64,000 nucleotides of DNA from Erythrobacter sp. (GCA_024642565.1 JAHEAV010000012.1:1-64000); one strand, 5' to 3'; positions 51,313-62,120 are shown, counted from the first letter of the stretch. The notes: generated by a model from the sequence alone, not told the origin. A program made the numbers and translations.

Positions 51313-52005
51313 ATGTCCAGACGTCTTACCGCTTTGATGGCCTTGGTTTCCGCCGGATTTCTATGTGCGGTGCCAGCTGCCGCAAAGGTGGTAGAAGAAG
51401 GCGAAGGCAGCTTTGTTACGCGTGACTCGGTAACCGTGAAGGCGGCACCTTACGCTGTCTGGACCGCGCTGATCACTCCGAACAAATGGTGGAGCAACTC
51501 GCACACCTGGTCTGGCAACGCCGAAAATATGTATATCAGCGCGCAGGCTGGGGGTTGCTTTTGCGAACTCCTGCCGATGCCGGCAGACGCGCCCGAAGGT
51601 GTTCGGCGCGGTAGTGCCCATCACATGACCGTGGTGATGGTCGATCCGCCCAAGGCGCTGCGTATGCGGGGCGGACTTGGCCCGCTTCAGAGCGAGCCTG
51701 TTGATGGCGTACTGACGATCACGATGGCGCCGGGCAAGAATGGCACAACCATAACTTTCGAATATGTCGTTGGCGGCTACATGCGCTTCCCGACATCCGA
51801 TATCGCCAAGGCTGTGGATGGCGTGATGAGCCAGCAATTGAACAGTTTGGCTAAGCTTCTGGGGCCGGTTGCGCCTGAGCCGCCAGCCGAAAAGGCGGAA
51901 AAGACTGAAAAGGCCGAGCCTCTCAAGTCAGAAGTCCCCGATCCGAAGAAGGTTGAGACGGTCGACGAGGCCTTCAGTTCCCTTACGGACGACGGGAATT
52001 CCTGA
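51313..52005 (+). CDS. SRPBCC/START-like secreted protein
   Basis: Signal peptide MSRRLTALMALVSAGFLCAVPAAAK; SVTVKAAPYAVWTALITPNKWWSNSHTWSGNAENMYI. Confidence 0.75.
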   Translation: MSRRLTALMALVSAGFLCAVPAAAKVVEEGEGSFVTRDSVTVKAAPYAVWTALITPNKWWSNSHTWSGNAENMYISAQAGGCFCELLPMPADAPEGVRRGSAHHMTVVMVDPPKALRMRGGLGPLQSEPVDGVLTITMAPGKNGTTITFEYVVGGYMRFPTSDIAKAVDGVMSQQLNSLAKLLGPVAPEPPAEKAEKTEKAEPLKSEVPDPKKVETVDEAFSSLTDDGNS

Positions 52006-52163
52006 AAGACTTTGCCTGCCGATTTGCGCATCGGCAATTCGGCGGTAGAAGGGTATCCGGGAATAGGATGCGGTTCGCAGCGTTTGCATCGCACCAATAA
52101 TGGGTCGCAGATAACAATTCGGGGGGCATTTCGCCGCCTGTAGCCCTTTGGGAGGGAGCGATC

Positions 52164-53519
52164 ATGGCGGTTACCGATCACGTAGACCTTGCGACATTCA
52201 TGAAAGGTGTGGAGCGGCGCAACCCGCATCAGCCGGAATTCACGCAGGCCGTTCAGGAAGTGGCGGAGGACATCTTCGATTTCATCGAAGACAAGGAAGC
52301 CTATCACTCCGAACAGATACTTCGCCGGATCACCGAGCCGGACCGGGTCGTCAGCTTCCGTGTCTGCTGGGAAGATGACAATGGTAACATTCGCGTCCAG
52401 CGGGGCTGGCGGGTTCAGAACAACAACGCCATCGGGCCATATAAGGGTGGTATCCGTTTCCATCCCAGCGTGACTGAAAGCGTGCTCAAGTTTCTCGCAT
52501 TCGAACAAACCTTCAAGAATGCGCTCACTGGCCTTCCGATGGGTGGCGGGAAGGGCGGTTCCAATTTCAATCCAAAGGGCAAGTCCGACCGTGAAGTGAT
52601 GCGTTTCTGTCAGAGCTTCATGACGGAACTTTACCGCCATATCGGCGCGGATGTGGATGTGCCTGCAGGCGATATCGGCGTGGGCGGGCGCGAGATCGGT
52701 TATATGTTTGGCCAGTACAAGCGCATCACCAACCACTTCACCGGGGTCTTGACCGGCAAGGGCATGGAATACGGTGGATCGATGATCCGGCCGGAGGCCA
52801 CCGGTTATGGCGCGGTCTATTTCCTGCAGGAAATGCTCAAGCATCGCGGGGACGGGGTAAAGGGCAAAATTGCCGTAATTTCCGGTTCGGGCAACGTCGC
52901 GACGCATGCGGCAGAAAAAATTACCCAAATGGGCGGCAAGGTCGTGACCCTGTCGGATTCGGGCGGGTTTATCCATGATCCCGACGGGATCGATCAGGAC
53001 AAGATTGACTGGATCAAGATCCACAAGACCCGCAATCGTGGCCGTATCAGTGACTATGTAGACCAGTATTCCGGTGCGACATTCCACGAGGGCAAGAACC
53101 CATGGCATGTCAAATGCGATGTCGCTTTGCCTTGCGCAACGCAGAACGAACTGGATGATGAAGAAGCCAAGGCGCTGGTCGCCAATGGCTGTATCGCAGT
53201 TGCCGAAGGGGCAAACATGCCGTCAACGCTTAAGGCAACACATGTCTTCAAGGATGCGAAGATCATGTTCGCACCCGGCAAGGCGGCCAATGCTGGCGGC
53301 GTGGCAGTCTCGGGTCTGGAGATGAGTCAGAATTCCGAACGCCGTTCGTGGAAAGAAGAAGAACTGCAAAAGATGTTACTCGACATCATGCAGGGCATTC
53401 ACAACCGGTGCCTGGCCTATGGCGACAAGGGCAATGGTTACGTCGATTATGTAAAGGGTGCGAATATCGCAGGCTTCAAGAAGGTAGCCGATGCCATGCT
53501 GGCCTTCGGAGTGGTCTGA
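52164..53519 (+). CDS. gdhA: NADP-specific glutamate dehydrogenase
   Basis: RVQNNNAIGPYKGGIRFHPSVTESVLKFLAFEQTFKNALTGLPMGGGKGGSNFNPKGKSD. Confidence 0.97.
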   Translation: MAVTDHVDLATFMKGVERRNPHQPEFTQAVQEVAEDIFDFIEDKEAYHSEQILRRITEPDRVVSFRVCWEDDNGNIRVQRGWRVQNNNAIGPYKGGIRFHPSVTESVLKFLAFEQTFKNALTGLPMGGGKGGSNFNPKGKSDREVMRFCQSFMTELYRHIGADVDVPAGDIGVGGREIGYMFGQYKRITNHFTGVLTGKGMEYGGSMIRPEATGYGAVYFLQEMLKHRGDGVKGKIAVISGSGNVATHAAEKITQMGGKVVTLSDSGGFIHDPDGIDQDKIDWIKIHKTRNRGRISDYVDQYSGATFHEGKNPWHVKCDVALPCATQNELDDEEAKALVANGCIAVAEGANMPSTLKATHVFKDAKIMFAPGKAANAGGVAVSGLEMSQNSERRSWKEEELQKMLLDIMQGIHNRCLAYGDKGNGYVDYVKGANIAGFKKVADAMLAFGVV

Positions 53520-53823
53520 CCGCCGCGAAAGGCGCGCCCGGTCACTTGGGTTTTGACGGACTGTCAAAGCTGGTGTAATGCCGCTTGCAACGCCGGTTCC
53601 GGCACCCATTTATGTGGGTGCGTATGCTTATGCGCGCTTACCGGTTGACGTCACACGCGAATCGCCTTAAGCGCGCTTTTCATTCGAAATTTCGGGTTAG
53701 TCCGGCAGGCGGCAGCCTTTGCGCGCGCCATCCGGGCTTTACGTCGTTCTGACTGTCCGGAAATTTTGATGAATTGACGCGTTGAGATGGGGGCTGCGTC
53801 CCCTGTGGAGCATGGAGAAGTAA

Positions 53824-54192
53824 GTGGCTCGTATTGCCGGGGTAAATATCCCCACTAACAAGCGTGTGATTATCGCGCTCACCTATATTCATGGTATCGG
53901 CCGGACTACCGCCGTGCAGATTGCAGACAAACTGGGCATCGATCATTCCCGCCGCGTGCAGGATCTCACCGATGCTGAAGTTCTGCAGATCCGTGAAACC
54001 ATCGATGCCGATCATCCAGTTGAAGGCGATCTTCGCCGTACGACTGCGATGAATATCAAGCGTCTGATGGATCTCGCATCCTACCGTGGTTTGCGCCATC
54101 GCAAGGGCCTGCCGGTCCGCGGCCAACGCACCCACACCAATGCCCGCACCCGCAAGGGCAAGGCGAAGCCCATCGCGGGCAAGAAGAAGTAA
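53824..54192 (+). CDS. rpsM: 30S ribosomal protein S13
   Basis: [39 protein letters not shown]...[21 protein letters not shown] start. Confidence 0.99.
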   Translation: MARIAGVNIPTNKRVIIALTYIHGIGRTTAVQIADKLGIDHSRRVQDLTDAEVLQIRETIDADHPVEGDLRRTTAMNIKRLMDLASYRGLRHRKGLPVRGQRTHTNARTRKGKAKPIAGKKK

Positions 54193-54246
54193 GACGGCCC
54201 AGTCCGAACCTTACCCCACCTTCTTTAGAAACAGGATACCGAAACC

Positions 54247-54636
54247 ATGGCACGCGAACCACAGCGCATCAGGCGCCGCGAGCGGAAAAACATTTCCAGC
54301 GGTGTTGCGCACGTAAACGCCAGCTTCAACAATACCATGATCACCATCACCGATGCACAGGGCAACGCTATCAGCTGGTCCAGTGCAGGGGCGATGGGCT
54401 TCAAGGGCAGCCGCAAGTCAACACCCTATGCCGCTCAGGTGGCTGCGGATGACGCTGGCAAGAAAGCCGCCGAACACGGCGTGCGGACTCTTGAAGTTGA
54501 AGTCAAAGGCCCGGGTTCCGGCCGCGAAAGCGCGCTGCGTGCCCTCCAGGCCGTTGGCTTTACGATCACCTCGATCCGCGATGTGACGCCGATCCCGCAT
54601 AACGGGGTTCGCCCGTCCAAGCGGCGTCGCGTCTGA
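54247..54636 (+). CDS. rpsK: 30S ribosomal protein S11
   Basis: [56 protein letters not shown]. Confidence 0.99.
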   Translation: MAREPQRIRRRERKNISSGVAHVNASFNNTMITITDAQGNAISWSSAGAMGFKGSRKSTPYAAQVAADDAGKKAAEHGVRTLEVEVKGPGSGRESALRALQAVGFTITSIRDVTPIPHNGVRPSKRRRV

Positions 54637-54758
54637 TCTGTAAGCTATCCGGTGGCCTGCAAATACTTGCAGGTTGCCGATTTTTCACGGACCGGCCGCG
54701 GGGTTAGCCCACAAGGCACCGCACCGGTCCTGCCCGAACCGAACACCAGGGGATATCC

Positions 54759-55814
54759 ATGTCCGTCAACACCAAGAACTGGCAGGAACTCAAGAAGCCC
54801 AACAGCCTTGAAATCAAGGACGGTGGTCACGATAAGCGCAAGACCACTTTCATCGCCGAGCCGCTCGAACGCGGATATGGCCTGACACTGGGTAATGCGC
54901 TGCGCCGTGTACTGCTCTCCTCGCTTCAGGGCGCGGCGATCACCTCGATCAAGATCGAGAACGTACTGCATGAATTCAGCTCGCTTGCCGGGGTCCGCGA
55001 AGATGTGACCGACATCGTGCTGAACGTGAAGCAGATCGCGCTGCGGATGGAAGGCGAAGGTCCAAAGCGGCTCCAGCTTTCCGCCACCGGCCCGGCCACC
55101 GTGAAGGCTGGCGACATTGCTGTTTCCGGCGACATCGAAGTGATGAACAAGGATCTGGTGATCTGCCATCTGGATGAAGGCGCCAGCTTCAACATGGAAC
55201 TGACGGCGGATACCGGCAATGGCTATGTGCCTGCGGTGCAGAACCGTCCGGTTGATGCCCCGATCGGGTTGATCCCGGTTGATTCGCTGTATTCGCCCGT
55301 TCGGCAGGTCAGCTACAAGGTCGACAATGCCCGCGTTGGGCAGGAACTCGACTATGACAAGCTCAGCCTGACCATCGAAACCGACGGAACGGTTACGCCG
55401 GAAGATGCCGTGGCCTATGCTGCACGCATCCTGCAAGACCAGTTGACGCTGTTCGTACACTTCGAAGATGGCATTCCGCAGCCGCAGGGTCAGATGATCG
55501 GCATGGCCGCGCAGCCCGAAGAAAGCGATGCCAACCAGCTCAACCGTTACCTTCTCAAGAAGGTCGACGAGTTGGAACTGTCGGTCCGTTCGGCAAACTG
55601 CCTGAAGAACGACAATATCATCTACATCGGCGATCTGGTCCAGAAGACCGAAGCCGAAATGCTGCGCACGCCAAACTTCGGCCGCAAGTCCTTGAACGAA
55701 ATCAAGGAAGTGCTGTCGAGCATGGGTCTGCGTCTGGGCATGGACATCCCCGGATGGCCGCCTGAAAATATCGAGGAAATGGCCAAGAAGCTCGAGCAAG
55801 AGCTGCTGGGTTAA
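54759..55814 (+). CDS. rpoA: DNA-directed RNA polymerase subunit alpha
   Basis: [39 protein letters not shown]...[21 protein letters not shown]. Confidence 0.99.
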   Translation: MSVNTKNWQELKKPNSLEIKDGGHDKRKTTFIAEPLERGYGLTLGNALRRVLLSSLQGAAITSIKIENVLHEFSSLAGVREDVTDIVLNVKQIALRMEGEGPKRLQLSATGPATVKAGDIAVSGDIEVMNKDLVICHLDEGASFNMELTADTGNGYVPAVQNRPVDAPIGLIPVDSLYSPVRQVSYKVDNARVGQELDYDKLSLTIETDGTVTPEDAVAYAARILQDQLTLFVHFEDGIPQPQGQMIGMAAQPEESDANQLNRYLLKKVDELELSVRSANCLKNDNIIYIGDLVQKTEAEMLRTPNFGRKSLNEIKEVLSSMGLRLGMDIPGWPPENIEEMAKKLEQELLG

Positions 55815-55897
55815 TTCCCGTCGGGTGAAGGTGGCGACCCTGACTGCCACCGGGATGGGGCTACCTGATACGGGCCCCCTACGAACAAGGAAGTACA

Positions 55898-56323
55898 ATG
55901 CGTCACGGAATTTCACAGCGTAAGCTTGGCCGCAAATCGGGCCATCGCAAGGCCCTGTTCCGCAATATGGCCGATGCGCTGGTCAAGCATGAGCAGATCA
56001 AGACCACCTTGCCCAAGGCGAAGGAACTTCGCCCCTATGTCGAAAAGCTGGTCACGCTGGCCAAGCGCGGCGGATTGTCCAACCGCCGTCTGGCGCAGTC
56101 ACGCATGGTTGACGACAAGGCGGTAAAGAAGCTGTTCGACATTCTGGCAGAGCGTTACAGCGACCGTGATGGTGGCTATGTGCGCATCATCAAGGCCGGT
56201 ATCCGTGCAGGCGACGCGTCGCAGATGGCGATCATCGAATTCGTAGACCGCGATGTCGATGCCCGCGGTCAGGACAGCGGACCGGTAATGAATGCCGAAG
56301 AAGAAGAATTCGAAGACGCGTAA
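55898..56323 (+). CDS. rplQ: 50S ribosomal protein L17
   Basis: [60 protein letters not shown]. Confidence 0.99.
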   Translation: MRHGISQRKLGRKSGHRKALFRNMADALVKHEQIKTTLPKAKELRPYVEKLVTLAKRGGLSNRRLAQSRMVDDKAVKKLFDILAERYSDRDGGYVRIIKAGIRAGDASQMAIIEFVDRDVDARGQDSGPVMNAEEEEFEDA

Positions 56324-56350
56324 GCTGCAGCTTCAATCCAATCACCAGGA

Positions 56351-56383
56351 AGAGGCCGGAGGGAAACCTTCGGCCTCTTTTTG
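56351..56383 (+). terminator. Rho-independent terminator downstream of rplQ
   Basis: AGAGGCCGgAGGgaaaCCTtCGGCCTCT followed by TTTTTG. Confidence 0.9.
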
Positions 56384-56423
56384 TTGGAGCGTGTGCGGTT
56401 GAGTTGAGGGACCGGCGGCGCGG

Positions 56424-56891
56424 TCAAACCACAGCTGTTTCCCAACACAAAACAGGTCCGTCCTCGGGATCGATGCGCTTGCCCGTTTGCCGGAACCCAT
56501 TGCGTTCCAGCACTTGGCTGGATGCCGGATTATCAATTGAAGTTTCGGCCCGCACGCTGCGAAGTCTGGGATCACTGCGGGCCCATTCAAGCACTTGAGC
56601 GACAGCTCCGGAAGCAAATCCGCGCTTTCGCCGACTGGCGCAGATGCCATAACCGATTTCCAGGCTATCGCCGGCAGGGGTTTTGACTATCGAACACAGG
56701 CCGACCACTTCTTCGCCTTCAATGATCAGCCAGCTCGCTGGTGAAAAATCCGGACGGATGCTCTTGGCCAACGCGCGAAGCATGCCGAGTACCTCGGTGC
56801 TTTCAAACGGGCCTTCTGGCAATCGAAGATTTCTGGGGGCATGACCCGCAAGAAGGTCAGCGTAATCCGCGTCGAATGCTTCCAGGATCAT
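56424..56891 (-). CDS. GNAT family N-acetyltransferase
   Basis: VVGLCSIVKTPAGDSLEIGYGICASRRKRGFASGAVAQVLEWARSDPRLRSVRAETSIDNPASSQVLERNGF. Confidence 0.88.
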   Translation of the reverse strand: MILEAFDADYADLLAGHAPRNLRLPEGPFESTEVLGMLRALAKSIRPDFSPASWLIIEGEEVVGLCSIVKTPAGDSLEIGYGICASRRKRGFASGAVAQVLEWARSDPRLRSVRAETSIDNPASSQVLERNGFRQTGKRIDPEDGPVLCWETAVV

Positions 56892-57073
56892 CCTGGCGGG
56901 CTAACAGATAAGTGATTGTCTGCAAAGCGGATACGATAGGCTGCAAGCCGGGTTTGGCAGAGGGACGAAGTGGCCGGTTCAATTGCGCCGATATCCACTG
57001 CGCCAAAGCCAATTGCATCGCGTCGCCGGTTGGTTACAACAGTAACGGTCGCAGTGCTTTCCCGGAGTCTTTC

Positions 57074-59251
57074 ATGAATCGTTCCCGACGCCTTGCCGGT
57101 GCCGCGTGCTTGCTTGTTGCCCCGGCAAGCCTGTTCATTCCCGCCACTCTGGCTGCACAAGAGGTCAAAGCGCCGATGTATCCTGAAACCCGTACAGACG
57201 GCACGGTAGAGACTATCTTTGGTGAGCCGATCGCTGATCCTTATCGCTGGCTGGAAAATGACGTCCGGAACGATCCGGAGGTTGCCGATTGGGTACAGCG
57301 CGAAAACACCGTCACCGAAGCTTACCTCAAGACTTTGCCGGGTACCGAGTGGTTCAGGAACCAGCTTGGCAAATTGCTGGATTACGAACGCTTCAGTGTC
57401 CCGGTGAAGAAGGGCGGCCGTTATTTCTACACCCGCAACACCGGTTTGCAGAACCAGTCGCCGCTCTATGTGCAGGATACGCTCGATAGCGAGCGCCGCG
57501 TTTTGTTGGACCCGAACACATGGGCAAAGGACGGCGCGACCGCGTTGAGCGACTGGGCCGCGTCCCCCAAGGGGAAATATCTGCTCTACAGCGTGCAGGA
57601 TGGCGGCACGGATTGGCGCATCCTGCGCGTGCTTGATGCCGATACCGGCAAGCCAATGGGTGATGAGGTTAAATGGGCCAAGTTCACCGGTTTGGCCTGG
57701 GTCGGAGAGGACGGCTTTCTCTATTCCCGCTTTCCCGAACCGGCAGAGGGCAAGGACTTTCAGGCGCTGAATTACGATCAGGCGATCTATTACCATAAGC
57801 TCGGTACGCCGCAGAGTGATGACGAGCTGGTATTTGCCACACCGGATCAGCCCAAGCGCGGCAATTCGGCAAGTGTGACCGATGATGGCCGCTGGGCCGT
57901 GATCAGCAGTTCCTTCGGTACGGACGCCAAGCAGGAAATCCAGGTGATTGACCTTTCTGCGCGCGGCGCGAAGGGGTGGGCAGCGCGCAAGCTTGTGCCT
58001 GGCTTCGATAATGCGTGGAAGCCGGTCGGGTCCGTGGGCGGGACGATGTATTTCGTCACCAATACGGACGCACCCAAATACCGGCTGGTTTCGATCAACC
58101 TCGATGAACCCGATGCGCAATGGCAAACCCTGGTCCCTGAAACCGATCAACCGATCGATGGGGCATCCCTTGTCGGCAAGGCATTGATCCTGTCCTACCT
58201 CCAAGACGCCACAACCCGCGTGGCGGTTTTCGGCATGGACGGCACACCGCAGGCGGATGTTAATTTGGGCGCGCTGGGCACTGCGGGCGGTTTTGGCGGG
58301 GAGTATGGCGACCCGGAAACCTTCTACACATTCGCCAGTTTCAACCGGCCCGGCACGATTTACCGGCTGAATATGGATAGCGGTGAAACCACCGTATTTG
58401 CCGCTCCCAAGCTCACCTTCGATCCCGATAAATTCGTGGTCGAGCAGGTTTTTTACCCCTCCAGGGATGGCACGAAAATCCCGATGTTCGTGGTGCGTAG
58501 CAAGGCGCTGGCGGCATCGGGCGAAGCAGCGCCGGCCATGCTATATGGCTATGGCGGGTTCGACGTCTCGGTAACTCCTGCCTTTTCGTCTTTGGCGATG
58601 GCATGGATGGAGGCGGGCGGGGTCTATGCCGTGGCCAACCTTCGTGGCGGCGGTGAATATGGCAAGGCGTGGCACGATGCCGGGCGGCTGGCCAACAAGC
58701 AGAACGTGTTCGATGATTTTGCCGCGGCGGGCGAATATCTCAAAGCGCAAGGGATCGCCGCGCCCAAGGGCCTGGCGATCCGTGGCGGTTCAAACGGGGG
58801 ATTGCTGGTCGGGGCAGTCGTCAACCAGCATCCCGAACTGGTTGATGCGGCCAATGCGGCAGTGGGCGTGATGGACATGCTGCGCTTTGACCGCTGGACT
58901 GCCGGTCGATATTGGGTGGATGATTATGGCTATCCGGACAAGGAAGCGGATTTCAAGGTGCTGCGCGCCTATTCACCTTACCACAATATCCGCAGCGGGA
59001 CGGAATATCCGCCGATGCTGGTGACCACCGCCGACACGGATGACCGCGTGGTTCCGGGCCATAGTTTCAAATATACAGCGGCTTTGCAGGCTGCCGATGT
59101 CGGGAATAAGCCCCATTTGATACGCGTCGAAACGCGCGCAGGGCATGGTTCCGGCAAGCCGACCGAAAAAGTGATCGAGGAAGGCGCCGATGTGCTCGGC
59201 TTCCTTGCCTATTGGACCGGCCTGAAGGTGCCGCCGGCCGAAGGTGATTGA
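57074..59251 (+). CDS. Prolyl oligopeptidase family serine peptidase (S9A)
   Basis: GEPIADPYRWLENDVRNDPEVADWVQRENTVTEAYL; catalytic AIRGGSNGGLLVGAVVNQHPEL; RAGHGSGKPTEK; signal peptide. Confidence 0.95.
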   Translation: MNRSRRLAGAACLLVAPASLFIPATLAAQEVKAPMYPETRTDGTVETIFGEPIADPYRWLENDVRNDPEVADWVQRENTVTEAYLKTLPGTEWFRNQLGKLLDYERFSVPVKKGGRYFYTRNTGLQNQSPLYVQDTLDSERRVLLDPNTWAKDGATALSDWAASPKGKYLLYSVQDGGTDWRILRVLDADTGKPMGDEVKWAKFTGLAWVGEDGFLYSRFPEPAEGKDFQALNYDQAIYYHKLGTPQSDDELVFATPDQPKRGNSASVTDDGRWAVISSSFGTDAKQEIQVIDLSARGAKGWAARKLVPGFDNAWKPVGSVGGTMYFVTNTDAPKYRLVSINLDEPDAQWQTLVPETDQPIDGASLVGKALILSYLQDATTRVAVFGMDGTPQADVNLGALGTAGGFGGEYGDPETFYTFASFNRPGTIYRLNMDSGETTVFAAPKLTFDPDKFVVEQVFYPSRDGTKIPMFVVRSKALAASGEAAPAMLYGYGGFDVSVTPAFSSLAMAWMEAGGVYAVANLRGGGEYGKAWHDAGRLANKQNVFDDFAAAGEYLKAQGIAAPKGLAIRGGSNGGLLVGAVVNQHPELVDAANAAVGVMDMLRFDRWTAGRYWVDDYGYPDKEADFKVLRAYSPYHNIRSGTEYPPMLVTTADTDDRVVPGHSFKYTAALQAADVGNKPHLIRVETRAGHGSGKPTEKVIEEGADVLGFLAYWTGLKVPPAEGD

Positions 59252-59396
59252 AGTCACAGAACGGCATTGTTCAGAAAAAAGCCAAGTTAGCTGAACAAAT
59301 GCTGTCAGGTCAATTCAGGCAAATCTCACCGCGAATCGCCTAATTCCCGTTTGACGCCGGAGCAATTCCGCACTGGCGCCAAGCGAGGAACGACTC

Positions 59397-59948
59397 ATGA
59401 ATACTCTTGCAAAGACCCTTGTCGGAACCGTCGCCGCTGGCGCGATGGCTATGACTTCCGTGGCGCCTGCTTATGCGCGTGATCGCGGCCATGGCGATGG
59501 AATTAGCGCAGGCGACGTAATTGCCGGCGCCCTGATTATCGGCGGTATCGCCGCTATCGCTTCGGCATCGAGCAAGGACCGCGGATACGACCGGGGCTAT
59601 AACGATGGCTATCCTTATGATCGCGATAGCAACTATCGCTACGATCGCCGGGGCAATCATGGCAACTATAACGACTATTATGGCCGCGGTAATCCGCGGT
59701 CGGCTGTGGAACAATGTGTCCGCGCGGCGGAAAGCAACGCCGCCCGCAGTGGTTATCGCTTTGCCAATGTCACCAACATCCGGGACGTGGACGATAAACG
59801 GTTCGGCTGGCGGGTGAAGGGCACGATCGAGGTCCAGGGGCAGCGGGGTTATGGCCGCGATCGCTACGGAGATAGCGGCAAGTTCACCTGCGATATTTCG
59901 CGCGGCCGCGTGGTCGGACTGGACTATAGCGGGATCCGCGGGCTCTGA
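59397..59948 (+). CDS. Secreted protein of unknown function (Gly-helix motif), paralog A
   Basis: Signal peptide; AGDVIAGALIIGGIAAIASASSK; C-terminal FTCDISRGRVVGLDYSG. Confidence 0.75.
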   Translation: MNTLAKTLVGTVAAGAMAMTSVAPAYARDRGHGDGISAGDVIAGALIIGGIAAIASASSKDRGYDRGYNDGYPYDRDSNYRYDRRGNHGNYNDYYGRGNPRSAVEQCVRAAESNAARSGYRFANVTNIRDVDDKRFGWRVKGTIEVQGQRGYGRDRYGDSGKFTCDISRGRVVGLDYSGIRGL

Positions 59949-60062
59949 TCGGTCCGGGATTTGTGGGGCCGGGCGGTTCAGGCTGATGAAAGCCTGGGCC
60001 GCCTAGCCTGAATTCCAGAATTTCTGTACCTTGCCGCAAGGCACGGCTTGAGGGTTAATCCA

Positions 60063-60779
60063 ATGATTAAGCTTACGCGTAAAACTTCCGCCATCGCGAT
60101 GGCCGCTGTTCTTTCAATGGTGGCATCACCGCTCGCCGCAGCGCAGCTTCCGGCTGCCCCGCAACGCAGTGCGCTGCCCGGCGTTGCCGCTTGGGAATCC
60201 GACAGCGTCAACGTGCAGGACCATCGGTATCGGGATTATCGCCATCGCCGGCATCACGACCGGATTGATGCGGGTGATGTGCTGGCCGGTGTGTTGATTC
60301 TCGGCACTATTGCTGCCGTTGCCAGTGCCGCAAGCAAACCGAAACAGCCGCGTAATTATCCAGGCACACCAACCGATTATCGGGGCAATCCCCGCAATTC
60401 CGGATCGCAGGGTATCGACCGTGCAACCGACATGTGCGTCCGCGAAATCGAGCGGGATGTGCGGGTTGACGGTGTCGATGGGGTCACCCGCACCGGCGAT
60501 GGATGGCGGGTCACCGGTTCGCTCTACAATGGCGAAGGTTTTTCCTGTGAGATTGGTTCGGATGGTCGGATCGACGATATTTCCTACGGTGGGCGCCGGG
60601 ATCGGCAGAGCAGCACCGATCGTCAATATGACGATGATCGCTACGCGCAGGCCTGGATTAACAAGGATACAGCCAATCCGGAAAAGTCCGCTCCGGCCAA
60701 GCCCGCCTATCCGGGCGGTCCGGTTCCCGGTGACGAGGGCTATGGCGTGGATGATGGACGTTACAGCACCGCCAGTTAA
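60063..60779 (+). CDS. Secreted protein of unknown function, paralog B
   Basis: AGDVLAGVLILGTIAAVASAASK and CVREIERDV...FSCEIGSDGRIDDISYGG parallel paralog A. Confidence 0.75.
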   Translation: MIKLTRKTSAIAMAAVLSMVASPLAAAQLPAAPQRSALPGVAAWESDSVNVQDHRYRDYRHRRHHDRIDAGDVLAGVLILGTIAAVASAASKPKQPRNYPGTPTDYRGNPRNSGSQGIDRATDMCVREIERDVRVDGVDGVTRTGDGWRVTGSLYNGEGFSCEIGSDGRIDDISYGGRRDRQSSTDRQYDDDRYAQAWINKDTANPEKSAPAKPAYPGGPVPGDEGYGVDDGRYSTAS

Positions 60780-61420
60780 TCGGATATGTTGCCGCCCTGC
60801 CTGTCCGAATAGGCGGGCAGGGCCAGCTTCCACCGGATCGCCGCGCCGCGCAGGGTAAACCCCGCGATCCACGCGGCGGACCAGGTCAAAACATCGCTGG
60901 CACCGACAAATCCCCCTGAAATGGTGATCAGTGCCGATAGCGCGGCAGCGGTTACATAAAGTTCCGGGCGCATGATGATCGACGGTTCACCGGCAATGAT
61001 ATCGCGGGCGACCCCGCCGGCGCAGCCCGTGACCACCCCCAGGATCATTGCGGGCATGGGCGCGACCCCGAAGGCCAGCGCCTTGGCCGTGCCGAGCACC
61101 GCAAAGGCAGCAAGCCCGGCCGCATCGGCCCATTCAAGCAATTCGTTTTCCCACCAGCGCCGCGGAGTGAACCAAGCGATCAGCGCCGTTCCGAAGATGA
61201 CCGGCGCAACCCACGGATCGTTCAGCCAGAAGGCGGTCGTGCCGATCAGCATATCGCGCAGGCTTCCGCCGCCAACGCCAGTGACCAGCGCGAAAAAAGC
61301 CATGGTCACGAAGGTTTGCCGCAGACGCGCCGCCAACAAAGCGCCGGTCAGGGCAAATACCGCCGTACCGATCAGATCGAGCATCGGTGGCAGCACGGCC
61401 GGTGTTACGTCTGGTGTCAT
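60776..61420 (-). CDS. TRIC cation channel/UPF0126 family protein
   Basis: LDLIGTAVFALTGALLAARLRQTFVTMAFFALVTGVGGGSLRDMLIG...GVVTGCAGGVARDIIAGEPSIIM. Confidence 0.92.
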   Translation of the reverse strand: MTPDVTPAVLPPMLDLIGTAVFALTGALLAARLRQTFVTMAFFALVTGVGGGSLRDMLIGTTAFWLNDPWVAPVIFGTALIAWFTPRRWWENELLEWADAAGLAAFAVLGTAKALAFGVAPMPAMILGVVTGCAGGVARDIIAGEPSIIMRPELYVTAAALSALITISGGFVGASDVLTWSAAWIAGFTLRGAAIRWKLALPAYSDRQGGNISD

Positions 61421-62109
61421 GCGGGGGTCCTGGCCTTGCGGCGGCGAAACATCAGCGCAGTGCCGAGCAGCGATCCAAGCACTGCCAGCGCAGTGAAGAG
61501 GATCAACACCGGATGCGAACTGTCTTCGCGGGTTTGCAAATCCATGATGTGGAGTCCCCACATAAAGTCAAACACCCGCCACCAACGCGAGCGAACCGCT
61601 TCTATTTCCCCGGTATCGCGGCCGACATAGATATGCGTTCCGTCCTTCAAGGCCACTTGCCACGCAGCCAGAGGGCGGCGGAAATCGAATGCGGGCTGAT
61701 CGGAGGTAAACAGCCTGACGCTGGCAACCGCATCGCCGCCCTTGATGTGCGTGGCCACCAGATTGCGCGCCTGAGCCGCCGTCACTGCGGCAAGCGGAGT
61801 GCCGGAACGCGCATCCAGACGGGCAAGCGCCCCATTCTCAAAGGTGACCCGCCAGACCGGCCTACCCCCTTGCATGGCAAGCTGTGCCTCTGTGATTTTG
61901 CCCTTTAGCGGAGGCAACATGGCGATAGTGCTGAGCGGGATGGCGTTGACGGGCTGGTCGATCCGCAAGTGGTTGCCGCGCACCTCTTCAATCGGGCGGC
62001 TGACCATGAACAGGCCGGTGACCGTCCACATCACCACCGGCACACCAACCAGCCAACCCAGCCAGATATGCCAGCGTGCAAATCGCCGCATCCATTTTTG
62101 CTTCGCCAT
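61417..62109 (-). CDS. PepSY domain-containing membrane protein
   Basis: RFARWHIWLGWLVGVPVVMWTVTGLFMVSRPIEEVRG...GREDTGEIEAVRSRWWRVFDFMWGLHIMD-like region. Confidence 0.82.
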   Translation of the reverse strand: MAKQKWMRRFARWHIWLGWLVGVPVVMWTVTGLFMVSRPIEEVRGNHLRIDQPVNAIPLSTIAMLPPLKGKITEAQLAMQGGRPVWRVTFENGALARLDARSGTPLAAVTAAQARNLVATHIKGGDAVASVRLFTSDQPAFDFRRPLAAWQVALKDGTHIYVGRDTGEIEAVRSRWWRVFDFMWGLHIMDLQTREDSSHPVLILFTALAVLGSLLGTALMFRRRKARTPA

Positions 62110-62120
62110 GGATCCTCCCG

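Noticed and set aside
54645-55916. 423-aa minus-strand ORF opposite rpoA
   Set aside because: Shadow ORF created by codon bias of rpoA; no plausible homology.
56888-58204. 438-aa minus-strand ORF opposite the prolyl oligopeptidase
   Set aside because: Antisense to a clearly recognised S9A peptidase; composition typical of a shadow ORF.
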